A model generated the notes under the pieces. It was not told the origin of the DNA. It made no database searches and saw nothing but the letters and a program-made list of their open reading frames with translations. Position numbers and translations under genes: made by a program. Shown piece by piece: positions 41,208 through 49,878 of a stretch of DNA of 54,470 nt. The stretch spans positions 75,500 to 129,969 of the forward strand of contig JADYYE010000107.1 in NCBI GenBank assembly GCA_020853815.1, read 5' to 3'. This stretch comes from Phycisphaerales bacterium. GTDB taxonomy: Bacteria > Planctomycetota > Phycisphaerae > Phycisphaerales > UBA1924. Every line of letters begins with the position of its first letter. Position 1 is the stretch's first letter.

Positions 41208-44200
41208 TCAGGCCGGCGCGCCGGCCGCCCCGGCCGCCGCCACTTGAGACGCCGCCAGTTGGGACGCCTGCTGCGCCGCGTGCTGGGCCGCCTGCTCCTC
41301 GAGCTCCACGCCGCTGGCGCGGCGCTTCGAGTGGTCCGCCGCCACGATCGCGTAGATCGACGGCACGACGAACAGCGTAAACAGCGTGCTGATCGTCATG
41401 CCCGCGACCAGCACGATGCCGATGCTGTTGCGTGCCTCGGCCCCCGCGCCCGTCACCAGCACCAGCGGGAAGTGCCCGAACACCGTGGCGGCGCTCGTCA
41501 TCAGGATCGGGCGCAGCCGCGTCGCCGCCGCACGCCGCACCGCGTCGAGCTTCGGCACGCCCTGCTCCTGCAGCGTGTTGGCGAACTCCACGATCAGGAT
41601 GCCGTTCTTGGCGACCAGCCCGACGAGCGTGATAAGCCCGACCTGCGAGTAGATGTTGAGCGTCGTGAAATCCAGATACGTGAAGACCAGCGCGCCCGAG
41701 ATCGCCAGGGGCACCGAGCCCAAGAGCACGATCAGGGGGTCGCGGAAGCTGCTGAACTGCGCCGCCAGCACGAGATAGATGAGCAGGAGCGCAAAGCCCA
41801 GGGTCTGCGTGAGCGAGCTGCTCTCCTGCCTGATCTGGCGGCTCTCGCCCGCGTAGTCCATGCCGTAGCTCGGCGGAAGAACCTTCTTTGCGGCGTCCTC
41901 CAGCGCGCGGAGCGCCTCCTCCTTGGTCACGCCCGGCGCGACCATCCCCTGGACCTTGAAGCTGTTGCGCTGCTGGAATCGGGTCAGCGTGCGCGGCGCC
42001 GTCTCGGTCTGCAGCGTCACGAACGACGACACCGACGCCAGCCCGCCGCCGGGCGTGCGCACTTTCAATTGCAGCAGGCTCTCGGGCGTGGCGCGGTCCT
42101 GATCGGTCACCTGCGGGATCACCTTGTAGCTGCGCCCCGCGTAGTTGAAGCGGTTGACATAGCCGCCCGACAGCAGCACCCCGAGGTCGCGCCCCACGCT
42201 CGCCAGGTCGAGCCCCAGCGTCGCGACGCGCTCCTTGTCGATCACCAGCCTCGTCTGCGGCAGGTCGATCTTGAGGTCGGTGTCCGCGTACATGAACTTC
42301 CCGCTGCCGAACGCCGCGCCCACCAGCTGCCCGGCGTACGGCGCCATCTCCGGGCCCTCGTCCGTGCTCGTTACGACCAGCTCGACGTCAAACTGCCCCG
42401 CGCCCGGGAGCGGCGGCGGCAGGCCGACCAGGGCGCGCACGCCCGAGATCCCCGACACCATCGCGAACGCCTCGCCCTGCATCTCCGCCGTCGTGCGCGT
42501 TCGTGCCTTCCAATCCTTCATCTTCGCGCCGCCGAACCCGCCCGACGGGAACGTCACGTTGAAGTACATGTCCGTCTCGGGCATCGACAGCATCTTCTGG
42601 GCCGTCTCGTACACGCCCTTGAGCGTGTACTCCAGCGACGCCTCGGGCGGCGTGATGAACACCGTGAAGAGGAAGCCCTCATCCTCGGTCGGCGCCAGCT
42701 CGCGCCGTGACTGCTCGTACAACGGCACGGCGGCGATCGTGATGACCACCGCGCCGGCCGCGATGATCCAGCGCGCCTGGAGCGTGAACGCCAGGTGCCG
42801 CTCGTACACCGCGCGAACACGGTCGAAGATCGCGTTGATGAACCGCGTGAAGCGCCCCTGCCGCCCGCTGGGCGCGACCAGCTTGGCGCTCATGATGGGC
42901 GAGAGCGTGAGCGCGACGACGCCCGAGACGACGACCGCCGCCGCCAGCGTGAACGCGAACTCGCGGAACATCACGCCCGTCAGCCCGCCCTGGAAGCCGA
43001 TCGGGGCGTACACCGCCGCCAGCGTGATCGTCATCGCGATCACGGGCGAGAAGAGCTCGCGCGCCCCGACCAGGGCCGCCTGCAGGCGCGTCTTCCCCTC
43101 GCGGACGTGGCGCTCCACGTTCTCGACCATCACGATCGCGTCGTCGACCACCAGCCCCACGCACAGAACGATCGCCAGGATCGTGAGCAGGTTCAGCGAG
43201 AAATCCATCATCATCATGAAGATGCACGCGCCCACGATCGAGATCGGCATCGCCAGCAGCGGCACGATCACGGTGCGGAACGAGCCCATGAACAGGAACA
43301 CCACCAGCCCCACGATCGCGATCGTCTCCGACAGCGTCGTGCCGATCTCCTTCAGCGCGTTCTCCATGTAGTAGGTGCCGTCGTAGGCCATCTGCATGTG
43401 AACGCCCGCCGGCAGCGTCGGCTCGATCCGCGCCATCGCCGCCCGCAGCGCGCTGGCCACGTCGAGCTCGTTGGCCCGCGGGAGCGGCCAGACCGAGATG
43501 TAGATCCCCGGCTTGCCGTTCACGCCCGTCTCGGCCTGCGGCTCCTCGCTCCCGATCTCCACCTTCGCCACGTCGCCCAGGCGGACGATCGCGCCGTCGG
43601 TCTCGCGCACGATCATCCGCTCAAACTCCTCCGGCGTCCGCAGGTCGCTGTTGGTCAAGAGGTCCAGCTGGATGTCCGCGCTCTTGGTCCGCCCCACCGT
43701 CGCCAGGAAGTTGTTGCGCCGCAGCGCGTCCTGCACGTCCGTCGGCGTGATCGACAACGCGTCCATCCGCGCCGAGTTCAGCCACACCCGCATCGCCAGG
43801 TTCCGCGGGCCCTCGATCCCGATCCGCTGCACGCCCGGGAGCGTCGAAAGGTCCGGCTGCACCTCGCGCCCGAGATAGTCCGTCAGCTGCGTCATGTTGA
43901 GCGAGTCGCTCGTGAAGCTGATGTAGAACGTCGCGTACGGCTTGTCCGCACGCTGGATCTCGACGATCGGCGCCTCGGATTCCTGCGGGAGCTCCGAGCG
44001 CACCTGGTTCAGCCTCGCGCTGATCTCCGCCAGCGCCGCGTTGCTGTTGTGGTTGAGGCGCAGACGCACCTCGATCCGCGACAGCCCCGCGTTGCTCGTG
44101 CTCTCGATGTAGTCGATCCCGTCGATCTGCGACACCACCCGCTCGATCGGCGTGGTGATGAAGCCGCGCACCGTCTCGGCGCTGGCCCCGATGTACGCCG

Positions 44201-44363
44201 TCGTGATGATGATCGACGACGACTCGATCCGCGGGTACTGGCGGATCGGGAGCGCCCCGATCGCCCGCCACCCGATCGCCACGATCACGATGTTCAGAAC
44301 GATCGCCAGCACCGGGCTCTTGATGAAAATGTCGGTCAGCGACCTGGTCGGCGTCGAACTCAT
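41208..44363 (-). CDS. RND efflux pump permease (HAE1, AcrB/MexF type)
   Basis: The 1051-residue length and sequence fit the hydrophobe/amphiphile RND family. The N-terminus MSSTPTRSLTDIFIKSPVLA leads into TM1. The proton-relay aspartates are in GLVVDDAIVMVENVERH (about residues 406-407), with TM4 around them. Two large periplasmic loops (residues ~40-330 and ~560-860) include the canonical GVQRIGIEGPRNLAMRVWLN. The second half has GLVAKNGILIVEFANTLQEQG. The C-terminus is Ala/Gln-rich. It forms an operon with the adaptor gene upstream (105-base gap with two hairpins). An outer-membrane channel and regulator are not in the window. Confidence 0.95.
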   Translation of the reverse strand: MSSTPTRSLTDIFIKSPVLAIVLNIVIVAIGWRAIGALPIRQYPRIESSSIIITTAYIGASAETVRGFITTPIERVVSQIDGIDYIESTSNAGLSRIEVRLRLNHNSNAALAEISARLNQVRSELPQESEAPIVEIQRADKPYATFYISFTSDSLNMTQLTDYLGREVQPDLSTLPGVQRIGIEGPRNLAMRVWLNSARMDALSITPTDVQDALRRNNFLATVGRTKSADIQLDLLTNSDLRTPEEFERMIVRETDGAIVRLGDVAKVEIGSEEPQAETGVNGKPGIYISVWPLPRANELDVASALRAAMARIEPTLPAGVHMQMAYDGTYYMENALKEIGTTLSETIAIVGLVVFLFMGSFRTVIVPLLAMPISIVGACIFMMMMDFSLNLLTILAIVLCVGLVVDDAIVMVENVERHVREGKTRLQAALVGARELFSPVIAMTITLAAVYAPIGFQGGLTGVMFREFAFTLAAAVVVSGVVALTLSPIMSAKLVAPSGRQGRFTRFINAIFDRVRAVYERHLAFTLQARWIIAAGAVVITIAAVPLYEQSRRELAPTEDEGFLFTVFITPPEASLEYTLKGVYETAQKMLSMPETDMYFNVTFPSGGFGGAKMKDWKARTRTTAEMQGEAFAMVSGISGVRALVGLPPPLPGAGQFDVELVVTSTDEGPEMAPYAGQLVGAAFGSGKFMYADTDLKIDLPQTRLVIDKERVATLGLDLASVGRDLGVLLSGGYVNRFNYAGRSYKVIPQVTDQDRATPESLLQLKVRTPGGGLASVSSFVTLQTETAPRTLTRFQQRNSFKVQGMVAPGVTKEEALRALEDAAKKVLPPSYGMDYAGESRQIRQESSSLTQTLGFALLLIYLVLAAQFSSFRDPLIVLLGSVPLAISGALVFTYLDFTTLNIYSQVGLITLVGLVAKNGILIVEFANTLQEQGVPKLDAVRRAAATRLRPILMTSAATVFGHFPLVLVTGAGAEARNSIGIVLVAGMTISTLFTLFVVPSIYAIVAADHSKRRASGVELEEQAAQHAAQQASQLAASQVAAAGAAGAPA

Positions 44364-44385
44364 GGTGTTCTTCTCTTCGTGCCAG

Positions 44386-44434
44386 GGACACGCTTCGTGT
44401 CCGTGCGCCTGGGTGTCCCGGCGGTCCCCGCCGG
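44386..44434 (-). promoter_or_regulatory. Two hairpins between adaptor and pump genes
   Basis: GGACACG (44386-44392) pairs with CGTGTCC (44396-44402), loop CTT. CCGGCGG (44418-44424) pairs with CCGCCGG (44428-44434), loop TCC. Both are perfect seven-base stems in the 105-base gap between two genes of one operon, and neither has a T-run on the minus strand. They could protect or partly end the transcript. Confidence 0.4.
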
Positions 44435-44468
44435 TTCTTCTGGGATCGGTGCGACCATCGTCGTGCCG

Positions 44469-45725
44469 TTACTTGCCCTTGGCCTGCTCGGTGTCGGCCT
44501 GCCCGCGCTCGCCCGGTCCGTTCGCGGGTGTTCCGCCCGCGGCGTTGCTCGGCGCGCCCTTCATCACCAGCGCTCCGTCGCGGAGCTTGAAGCTCCCCGC
44601 GGCCGCAATCTCCTCGCCGTCCTTCAGCCCGCTCACCACCACCACGTCGCCCCCGATCATGGGCCCGAGCGTGATGAACCGCTGCTGAGCCCGCAGCTCG
44701 CCGGGCTTGGCGTTCGGGGCGGCGCTGGGCGCGATGACGAACACGTGATCGCCGAACGCCGCCCGCCGCACCGCCGTCGCCGGCACCACGATCGGGTTGC
44801 TCGTCGCGCCGACCGGCACCGATACGTCGACGAACATCCCCTGGCGCAGCTTGCCGCTCCGGTTGTCGACCTTGGTCCGAACCCGAACGTTGCGCGTCTG
44901 GTAGTTGGCCTCGGCGTCGATCGCGACGATCTGGATCTTCGCCGGCTCGCTCCCCAGCACCGCCGACTGCGCGATCACGATGTCGCCCTGCTTCACCTCG
45001 CTCAGGTACTCCTGCGGGATGGCGAAATCGAGGTAGATGTCGTCGGTCACGCCCTGGAGCGACACGATCGTCGCGCCCTCCGCCAGGTACTGGCCCGGAT
45101 GAACGTTGCGGAGCCCCGTGCGCGCCTTGAACGGTGCGCGGATGGTCTTCTTCTCGATCTGCGTCTTCACCTGCGCCGCCCGCGCCTTGGCCTGCTCGAC
45201 CTCCGACCTCGCCTTGTCCGCCTGCGCCCGCCCCGCGTCCAGCTGCGACCTGGCGTTGTCCATCTCCGTCGCCGCCACCGCCTTGGCCTTCATCGCCTCT
45301 TCCATGCGCGCCAGGTTGGCCTCCCACAGCTTCACGCTCGCCTCGGCCGCCCGCACGCTCGCCTCCGCCACCCCGATGCTCGCGACCACCGCCTCCAGGT
45401 CCGCCTCTTCCGTGCTCGTGTCCAGCGCGATCAGCACCTGCCCCTCGTCGACCACCTGGTCAGAGTCGAAGCGGATCTCCTTCACCACGCCCGACACTTC
45501 CGTCGCCAGCGTCACCGCCCGCAGCGGCACCACCGTCCCGGAGAGCTGCGCCATCTTTCGGAACGGCGTCGTCCGGGCCGTCACCGTTTGCACCGTCTCC
45601 GACGGCTCGAACCCCGCGTCCATTCCCACCGGCTGGGTGCGCAGCTTCTTGGCGTACCACACGCCCCCGCCCGCCGCCGCCAGGAACAACACCACCACGA
45701 TCCCTGCCGCGATCCGCGACTTCAT
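44469..45725 (-). CDS. RND efflux periplasmic adaptor (membrane fusion protein)
   Basis: The protein has 418 residues. It begins with a membrane anchor (IAAGIVVVLFLAAAGGGVWY). The adaptor fold follows: barrel-sandwich halves (LSGTVVPLRAVTLATEVSGV, DEGQVLIALDTSTEEADL and IRAPFKARTGLRNVHPGQYL), with an alpha-hairpin of Ala/Glu/Lys-rich coiled coil between at about 115-190. Next is the beta-barrel and membrane-proximal part (VRVRTKVDNRSGKLRQGMFV, NPIVVPATAVRRAAFGDHVF). The C-terminal 40 residues are a disordered tail. It should bridge the pump encoded downstream to an outer-membrane channel. Confidence 0.92.
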   Translation of the reverse strand: MKSRIAAGIVVVLFLAAAGGGVWYAKKLRTQPVGMDAGFEPSETVQTVTARTTPFRKMAQLSGTVVPLRAVTLATEVSGVVKEIRFDSDQVVDEGQVLIALDTSTEEADLEAVVASIGVAEASVRAAEASVKLWEANLARMEEAMKAKAVAATEMDNARSQLDAGRAQADKARSEVEQAKARAAQVKTQIEKKTIRAPFKARTGLRNVHPGQYLAEGATIVSLQGVTDDIYLDFAIPQEYLSEVKQGDIVIAQSAVLGSEPAKIQIVAIDAEANYQTRNVRVRTKVDNRSGKLRQGMFVDVSVPVGATSNPIVVPATAVRRAAFGDHVFVIAPSAAPNAKPGELRAQQRFITLGPMIGGDVVVVSGLKDGEEIAAAGSFKLRDGALVMKGAPSNAAGGTPANGPGERGQADTEQAKGK

Positions 45726-45894
45726 GACACGTCTCCCGCTCTCGTTGCCGGCCCCGCCCGCTTCGAGAGAACGAACATCATACGAACATCAATTCGCCAG
45801 GCCAATCGCACGAACCGCCGGTCCGCATGAGGATTTGCCCTCACGGATGGCGCGAGCGCCCATGGCCCACGCTCCCCGGCATCGCCGTCTGGCC
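45726..45894. other. Intergenic region upstream of the efflux operon
   Basis: The gap is 169 bases between the RibBA stop and the adaptor start, both genes on the minus strand. It should hold the efflux promoter. No confident -10/-35 pair or repressor dyad is seen, and no terminator with a T-run follows RibBA. Confidence 0.3.
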
Positions 45895-47088
45895 CTACCC
45901 AAGCCTGATCCGTTCCATGATCTGCAGTCCAAACGCCTCCAGCCCCGGCATGTCCTTGGTGCTGTTGGTGAGCAGGCGCAGCTTGGTCAGCCCCAGCGCC
46001 CGCAGGATTTGTCCGCCGATGCCGAATTCGCGCTGGTCCATGGGCATCGTCGATCGCGGCACGGACGGCGTGACCAGCTTGGGCGAGTCCGCGTCCGTCC
46101 CGCCACGCCGCACGCTCGTCAGGCGATCGTCCAGCCCCTCGCCCACGCCCTCGGGGCGGAGGTACACCACCGCGCCCTTGCCCTCGCGCGCGACGGCCTG
46201 CATCGCCTTCTCCAACTGCGCGCCCGTCGCGCCGCTGGCCGACGAATCGAGGTCGTGGAAGATGTCGCCCAGGAGGTGCCGCCGGTGCATGCGCACCAGC
46301 ACCGGATACTGATGCTGCACCATGTGCCCGTCGAGCCCGATCTGGCCCACGCCGCCCACGCTCAGCACGACATGCGGCAGGGGATCGACCATGCTCTCGA
46401 ACGCCAGCAGCGTGAACTCGCCCCAGGGCGTGCGCAGCGAGCGACCGTTCACCGGCTGGATGCGGTGTACCAGCGACTCGCGCGCCAGGCGGTGCTCGAT
46501 GATCTGCGCCACCGAGCACATCTTGAGCTTGTGCTCCTTGCAGAACTCGACGAGATCGGGCACGCGCGCCATCTGCCCGTCCGGACGCATGATCTCGATG
46601 ATCGCGGCCGCGGGCGTGAGTCCCGCCAGCCGGCAGAGATCGAGCGATCCCTCGGTCTGGCCGGTGCGCACCAGGACGCCGCCGTCGCGCGAGCGCAGCG
46701 GGTTGACGTGGCCCGGCCGGACGAAATCGTCGGGCGTGGTGGCGGGGTCGATCGCCATGCGGATGCACTTGGCGCGCTCGAAGGCCGAGACGCCGGTCGT
46801 TCCGCCGTGCTTGGGGTGCAGGTCGATCGAGACCGTGAAGGCCGTGCCGCGCATCGTGTTGTTGACGGCGGACTGCGGGTGCAGCGCGAGGCGGTCGCAG
46901 TCGCGCTCCGTGAGCGAGAGGCACATGTAGCCCAGCGCCCGGGAGAGCATGAACGTCACGCTCTCGGGCGTGACGAACTGGGCGGGGAGCACGAGGTCGC
47001 CCTCGTTCTCGCGGTCCTCGTCGTCGGTCAGGACGACCATCCGCCCGGCGCGCAGCTCTTCCAGAATCTCGGGGATCGGGCAGAACAT
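45895..47088 (-). CDS. ribBA: RibBA-type riboflavin enzyme with degenerate GTP cyclohydrolase II half
   Basis: The protein has 397 residues. The N-terminal half is DHBP synthase, which converts ribulose 5-phosphate to dihydroxybutanone phosphate. It has TDDEDRENEGDL (21-32) as the metal/acidic loop, FVRPGHVNPLRSRDGGVLVR and RTGQTEGSLDLCRLAGL; the usual His before Thr-Glu is Gln (Q144). The C-terminal half has the GTP cyclohydrolase II layout (YPVLVRMHRRHLLGDIFHD, 261-279), but none of the three zinc Cys is present. Where HSECLTGD and RCDCG are expected it has HRRHLLGD and SSASGATG, and the catalytic R-Q-E-G-R-x-I-G-L is RPEGVGEGL. The end (LRLLTNSTKDMPGLEAFGLQ) is conserved. The second activity is probably lost. 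Confidence 0.88.
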   Translation of the reverse strand: MFCPIPEILEELRAGRMVVLTDDEDRENEGDLVLPAQFVTPESVTFMLSRALGYMCLSLTERDCDRLALHPQSAVNNTMRGTAFTVSIDLHPKHGGTTGVSAFERAKCIRMAIDPATTPDDFVRPGHVNPLRSRDGGVLVRTGQTEGSLDLCRLAGLTPAAAIIEIMRPDGQMARVPDLVEFCKEHKLKMCSVAQIIEHRLARESLVHRIQPVNGRSLRTPWGEFTLLAFESMVDPLPHVVLSVGGVGQIGLDGHMVQHQYPVLVRMHRRHLLGDIFHDLDSSASGATGAQLEKAMQAVAREGKGAVVYLRPEGVGEGLDDRLTSVRRGGTDADSPKLVTPSVPRSTMPMDQREFGIGGQILRALGLTKLRLLTNSTKDMPGLEAFGLQIMERIRLG

Positions 47089-47202
47089 CGCGGCAATCCT
47101 AGGGGGGAGCGCCCCAAGATGGACGAGGGGCGCGTGCCGGGGGCCGTTGCGACATCGGGCACGTCGCGCCCCAACCGCGCGACAGATGGAAGAGGAGCCT
47201 GA

Positions 47203-47325
47203 CTATCCCCGCCGCGGCCCGTCCGACTCCCCATTCCCAAACAACTCCCCTTTCGTGAGATCACCGTTGGTTCCTTCGCGTCCGGTCCTTGCAATCTCGA
47301 ACGCCGCTCCCGGAGCCAGTCGCAT
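47203..47325 (-). CDS. Possible 40-residue small protein upstream of ribBA
   Basis: ATG 47325 is eight bases after GGAGG on the minus strand and opens a frame ending at TAG 47203-47205. The product begins MRLAPGAAFEIARTG and continues NGDLTKGELFGNGESDG. No family is recognised. It lies between the terminator of the dockerin gene and ribBA, 114 bases before the ribBA start, so it could be a leader peptide or a small protein. The short length makes chance occurrence possible. Confidence 0.35.
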   Translation of the reverse strand: MRLAPGAAFEIARTGREGTNGDLTKGELFGNGESDGPRRG

Positions 47326-47338
47326 CCGTGCTCCCTCC

Positions 47339-47370
47339 AAAAACGGAGAAGGCGAGCCCGAAAGCCCGCC
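47339..47370 (-). terminator. Likely terminator of the large dockerin gene
   Basis: On the minus strand GGCGGGC (47370-47364) pairs with GCTCGCC (47357-47351, one G-T) and is followed after a short spacer by TTTTT (47343-47339). It is placed 37 bases after the dockerin stop. The spacer is longer than usual, so efficiency may be modest. Confidence 0.45.
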
Positions 47371-47407
47371 CCTCCTGACGCACGGAGTCGAGTGTGCGTG
47401 AACTGGT

Positions 47408-49513
47408 TCAGCAACCGGCCTCGAAGTGCGAGGCGAAGGCGTCGTAGTCATCGCCGTTGATGAAGCCGTCCTGGTTGAAGTCGGCGTCGGGGTCTCCGCT
47501 CTCGAAGGCGGACGCGAACAGGTCGTAGTCGTCGCCGTTGACGAAGCCGTCCTGGTTGAGGTCCGCCGGGCACGGGGGCTTGACCTCGTAGCAACCGCGG
47601 TCGATGGGGGGCGTGCCGACGCCGGTGTTGGCGACGCTCTCCACGTCGGCCTGGCGCGGGTTGCGGTCGAGATCGATCGGCGTCTTCTCGGACTTGTTCC
47701 CGTCGTTGTCAACGTCGGTGTGGTCGTTGATCATGAGGCTGGTCGAGCCGGCGTCGATGACGGGCGACCACATGGCGACGCGGCAGTTGTCGTCGGTGGT
47801 GCCGAAAAGATTGTCCGGGCCGTCGGCGTCCATGAAGATCGGGTTGGCCGACACGCCCTCGATGGTGGTGAAGGAGGGGACGATGGTGGAGCCCACGCCG
47901 CCGTTGCCGCCGAACTGCTTCGCGGACGCGGTCCCGCTGAACTGGTCGTCGTTGTGCCAGAAGATGCAGTTGTTGACCAGGGCGTCGGCGCCGTTGTTGG
48001 TGTAGAGCCCGCCGGCGACCTGCCCGGCGGTGTTGCCGACGACGGTGCAGTTGACCAGCGTGACGTCCTGGGCGTCGGTGCCGACGATGTAGAGGGCGCC
48101 GCCGTTGTCGAACGACGCGGTGTTGCCGGTGAAGAGGCTGTTGGCGATGGTGGCACCGGTGGTGCCGCTGATCTTGATCGCGCCGCCCTGGCCGTCGGCC
48201 TGGTTCCCGCGGAAGTCGCCGTTGGCGATGCGGAGATTGGAGGCGTTGGTGGCGTAGATCGCGCCGCCGGTCGAATCGGTGCTGTTGCTGATGAAGTTGA
48301 TGTTGGACAGGAGCGGGGCCTCGGTGAAGGTCGCGTTGAAGCCGCTGATGTACATCCCGCCGCCGTCGCTGGAGGCGTGATTGAGCAGGACGCGGCAGTC
48401 GCGGAGGTCGACGCTGGAGTCGGTGATGTAGAGGCCGCCGCCCTTGGCGTTTGTGCCCGACCCGTTGGCGTAGCCGCGGGCGATGAACCAGCCGGAGACG
48501 TCGGTGCCGGAGCCGACCTCGTCGATGGTGACGACGTGGTAGGAGTTGTCGGTGTCGGAGGAGCCGCCGATCGAGCCGGCCATGTAGGTGAAGAAGAGCT
48601 GCCAGACGCGCTGGGAGAGCGAGGTCTCGCTCCCGGAGAAGCCGCCGTGCAGCTCGATGCCGTTGGGGACCTTGAAGGTCTCGGTGCGAGAGGCCCCGGT
48701 GGTGGGCTTGTAGATGCCGTTGGCGGTCCAGATCTCGACATCGAAGCCGCCGATCAGGGCCGCGTGCTTGAGGATGGGGTTGAGATCCTTGAACGCGGTG
48801 GCCCAGCTGGTGCCGTCCTGCACGGCGAGGTCCGGGGCGCTGGCGTCAACGTAGAAGCGCATCCCGTTGAAGACGTTCGTGATTTTCTTGATCTGGATGC
48901 CGGCGCAGGTGGCCCAGCCGCCCGCGTCGTTGTTGATCTTGATCTGGATCGGGCCGTTGCTGTTGAGATCGATCACATGGATCGAGCAGGCCACGCCCGG
49001 GACCATGTCGTTGGAGAGGCCGTCGACCGCGCCGCCGACCGACTGCGCCAGGCTGGAGCTTCCCGTCACCGTGACGGTGCAGGTCTGGGTGCTCCCGGGG
49101 CGCTTGGCGTAGACGTACACCGCGTACAGCCCCGAGGGCATGTCGTTGAGCGTGTACTGCATCTGCGCCACGCCGCTGGCGCCCTGGTAGTCCTCCATCA
49201 GCGTGGCGGCCTCGCCGGTGTAGGCGCCGTCGTTGGCGTCGAGGAACGGCTGCGTCACGTCGCGCGTCAGCGTGACGAACGAGTTGCTCCCGTCGAGATT
49301 CTTGAGCTGGGTCGTGCCCGCGCTGGCGCTGGTGATCGAGTTCCAGAAGCCGGGCTGGTTCGCCGCCCCGCCGTAGGTGTTGGCGGGAACGCCCGCGCCG
49401 TTGCCGCTGGTCTTGTTGAAGTCGATGTTGTACTTGTCGGCCTGGCCGAAGGCGGTCCCGGCGACCGCGACCAGCATCGAAGCGGAAAGAGCCAATTTGA
49501 TCGTGCGATTCAT
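47408..49513 (-). CDS. Secreted beta-helix protein with choice-of-anchor-Q region and GC-type dockerin
   Basis: The protein has 701 residues. Of two in-frame ATGs (49519, 49513) the second is seven bases after GGAGA and is preferred. The signal peptide is MNRTIKLALSASMLVAVAG with cleavage after AFG. Residues ~25-215 form a Ser/Thr/Asn-rich sandwich-like domain. Then the 'choice-of-anchor Q' pattern starts (MRFYVDASAPD, GTSWATAFKDLNPILKHA). A beta-helix follows (GGGLYITDSSVDLRDCRVLL, GGAIKISGTTGATIANSLFT), and the Q domain closes with NPIFMDADGPDN and WSPVIDAGS. The C-terminus is the dockerin (DLNQDGFVNGDDYDLF, DFNQDGFINGDDYDAF, EAGC). It is distinct from the array beta-helices, lacking their AGPLxPP head. 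Confidence 0.88.
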   Translation of the reverse strand: MNRTIKLALSASMLVAVAGTAFGQADKYNIDFNKTSGNGAGVPANTYGGAANQPGFWNSITSASAGTTQLKNLDGSNSFVTLTRDVTQPFLDANDGAYTGEAATLMEDYQGASGVAQMQYTLNDMPSGLYAVYVYAKRPGSTQTCTVTVTGSSSLAQSVGGAVDGLSNDMVPGVACSIHVIDLNSNGPIQIKINNDAGGWATCAGIQIKKITNVFNGMRFYVDASAPDLAVQDGTSWATAFKDLNPILKHAALIGGFDVEIWTANGIYKPTTGASRTETFKVPNGIELHGGFSGSETSLSQRVWQLFFTYMAGSIGGSSDTDNSYHVVTIDEVGSGTDVSGWFIARGYANGSGTNAKGGGLYITDSSVDLRDCRVLLNHASSDGGGMYISGFNATFTEAPLLSNINFISNSTDSTGGAIYATNASNLRIANGDFRGNQADGQGGAIKISGTTGATIANSLFTGNTASFDNGGALYIVGTDAQDVTLVNCTVVGNTAGQVAGGLYTNNGADALVNNCIFWHNDDQFSGTASAKQFGGNGGVGSTIVPSFTTIEGVSANPIFMDADGPDNLFGTTDDNCRVAMWSPVIDAGSTSLMINDHTDVDNDGNKSEKTPIDLDRNPRQADVESVANTGVGTPPIDRGCYEVKPPCPADLNQDGFVNGDDYDLFASAFESGDPDADFNQDGFINGDDYDAFASHFEAGC

Positions 49514-49720
49514 GTTCATGTCTCCGTGTGCAGAGGTGGGTGCGTGTGCGTGGGCCCCGTCGTCCGCCGCCGTGCGCGCGGGCCGCGGAGAGGGGTGTTC
49601 CCCGGACAGTGCGACGCGCCCGCGGGCCGCGGCTAACCCGCCCCGAGAAAATCCCCCAGGACCGAAAACCGCCACAAAGCGGATATCTCGATGAACTGAC
49701 CGCGTACGCGCGCACGAGCA

Positions 49721-49754
49721 CCGGCCGGGTGCTCTCCTCTCTTCACCCGGCCGG
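49721..49754. promoter_or_regulatory. Perfect 11-base-pair dyad between divergent genes
   Basis: CCGGCCGGGTG (49721-49731) and CACCCGGCCGG (49744-49754) are exact inverted repeats around a pyrimidine-rich 12-base loop. They lie in the 365-base region (49514-49878) between the divergent dockerin gene and sigma factor gene. It may be an operator or a leader hairpin. The rest of this region shows no gene. Confidence 0.45.
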
Positions 49755-49878
49755 CGGCGTTCGTGCGTGTCGTCGTATGTTGGTTGCGGATGCTCGGGAC
49801 CGATATCCCACGATCGCGGGGGACTCCCCGTACTCGCTCTTGCGGCATCCACCCACCAATGCGACAATCAGCGACCGC

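Noticed and set aside
42795..45830. A 1011-residue plus-strand frame opposite the RND pump and adaptor
   Set aside because: It is full of Arg/His/Asp runs, crosses two genes and an intergenic region, and mirrors real coding sequence.
47089..47407. FMN riboswitch upstream of ribBA
   Set aside because: The conserved RFN core segments could not be found on the minus strand; only a terminator and a small frame are seen.
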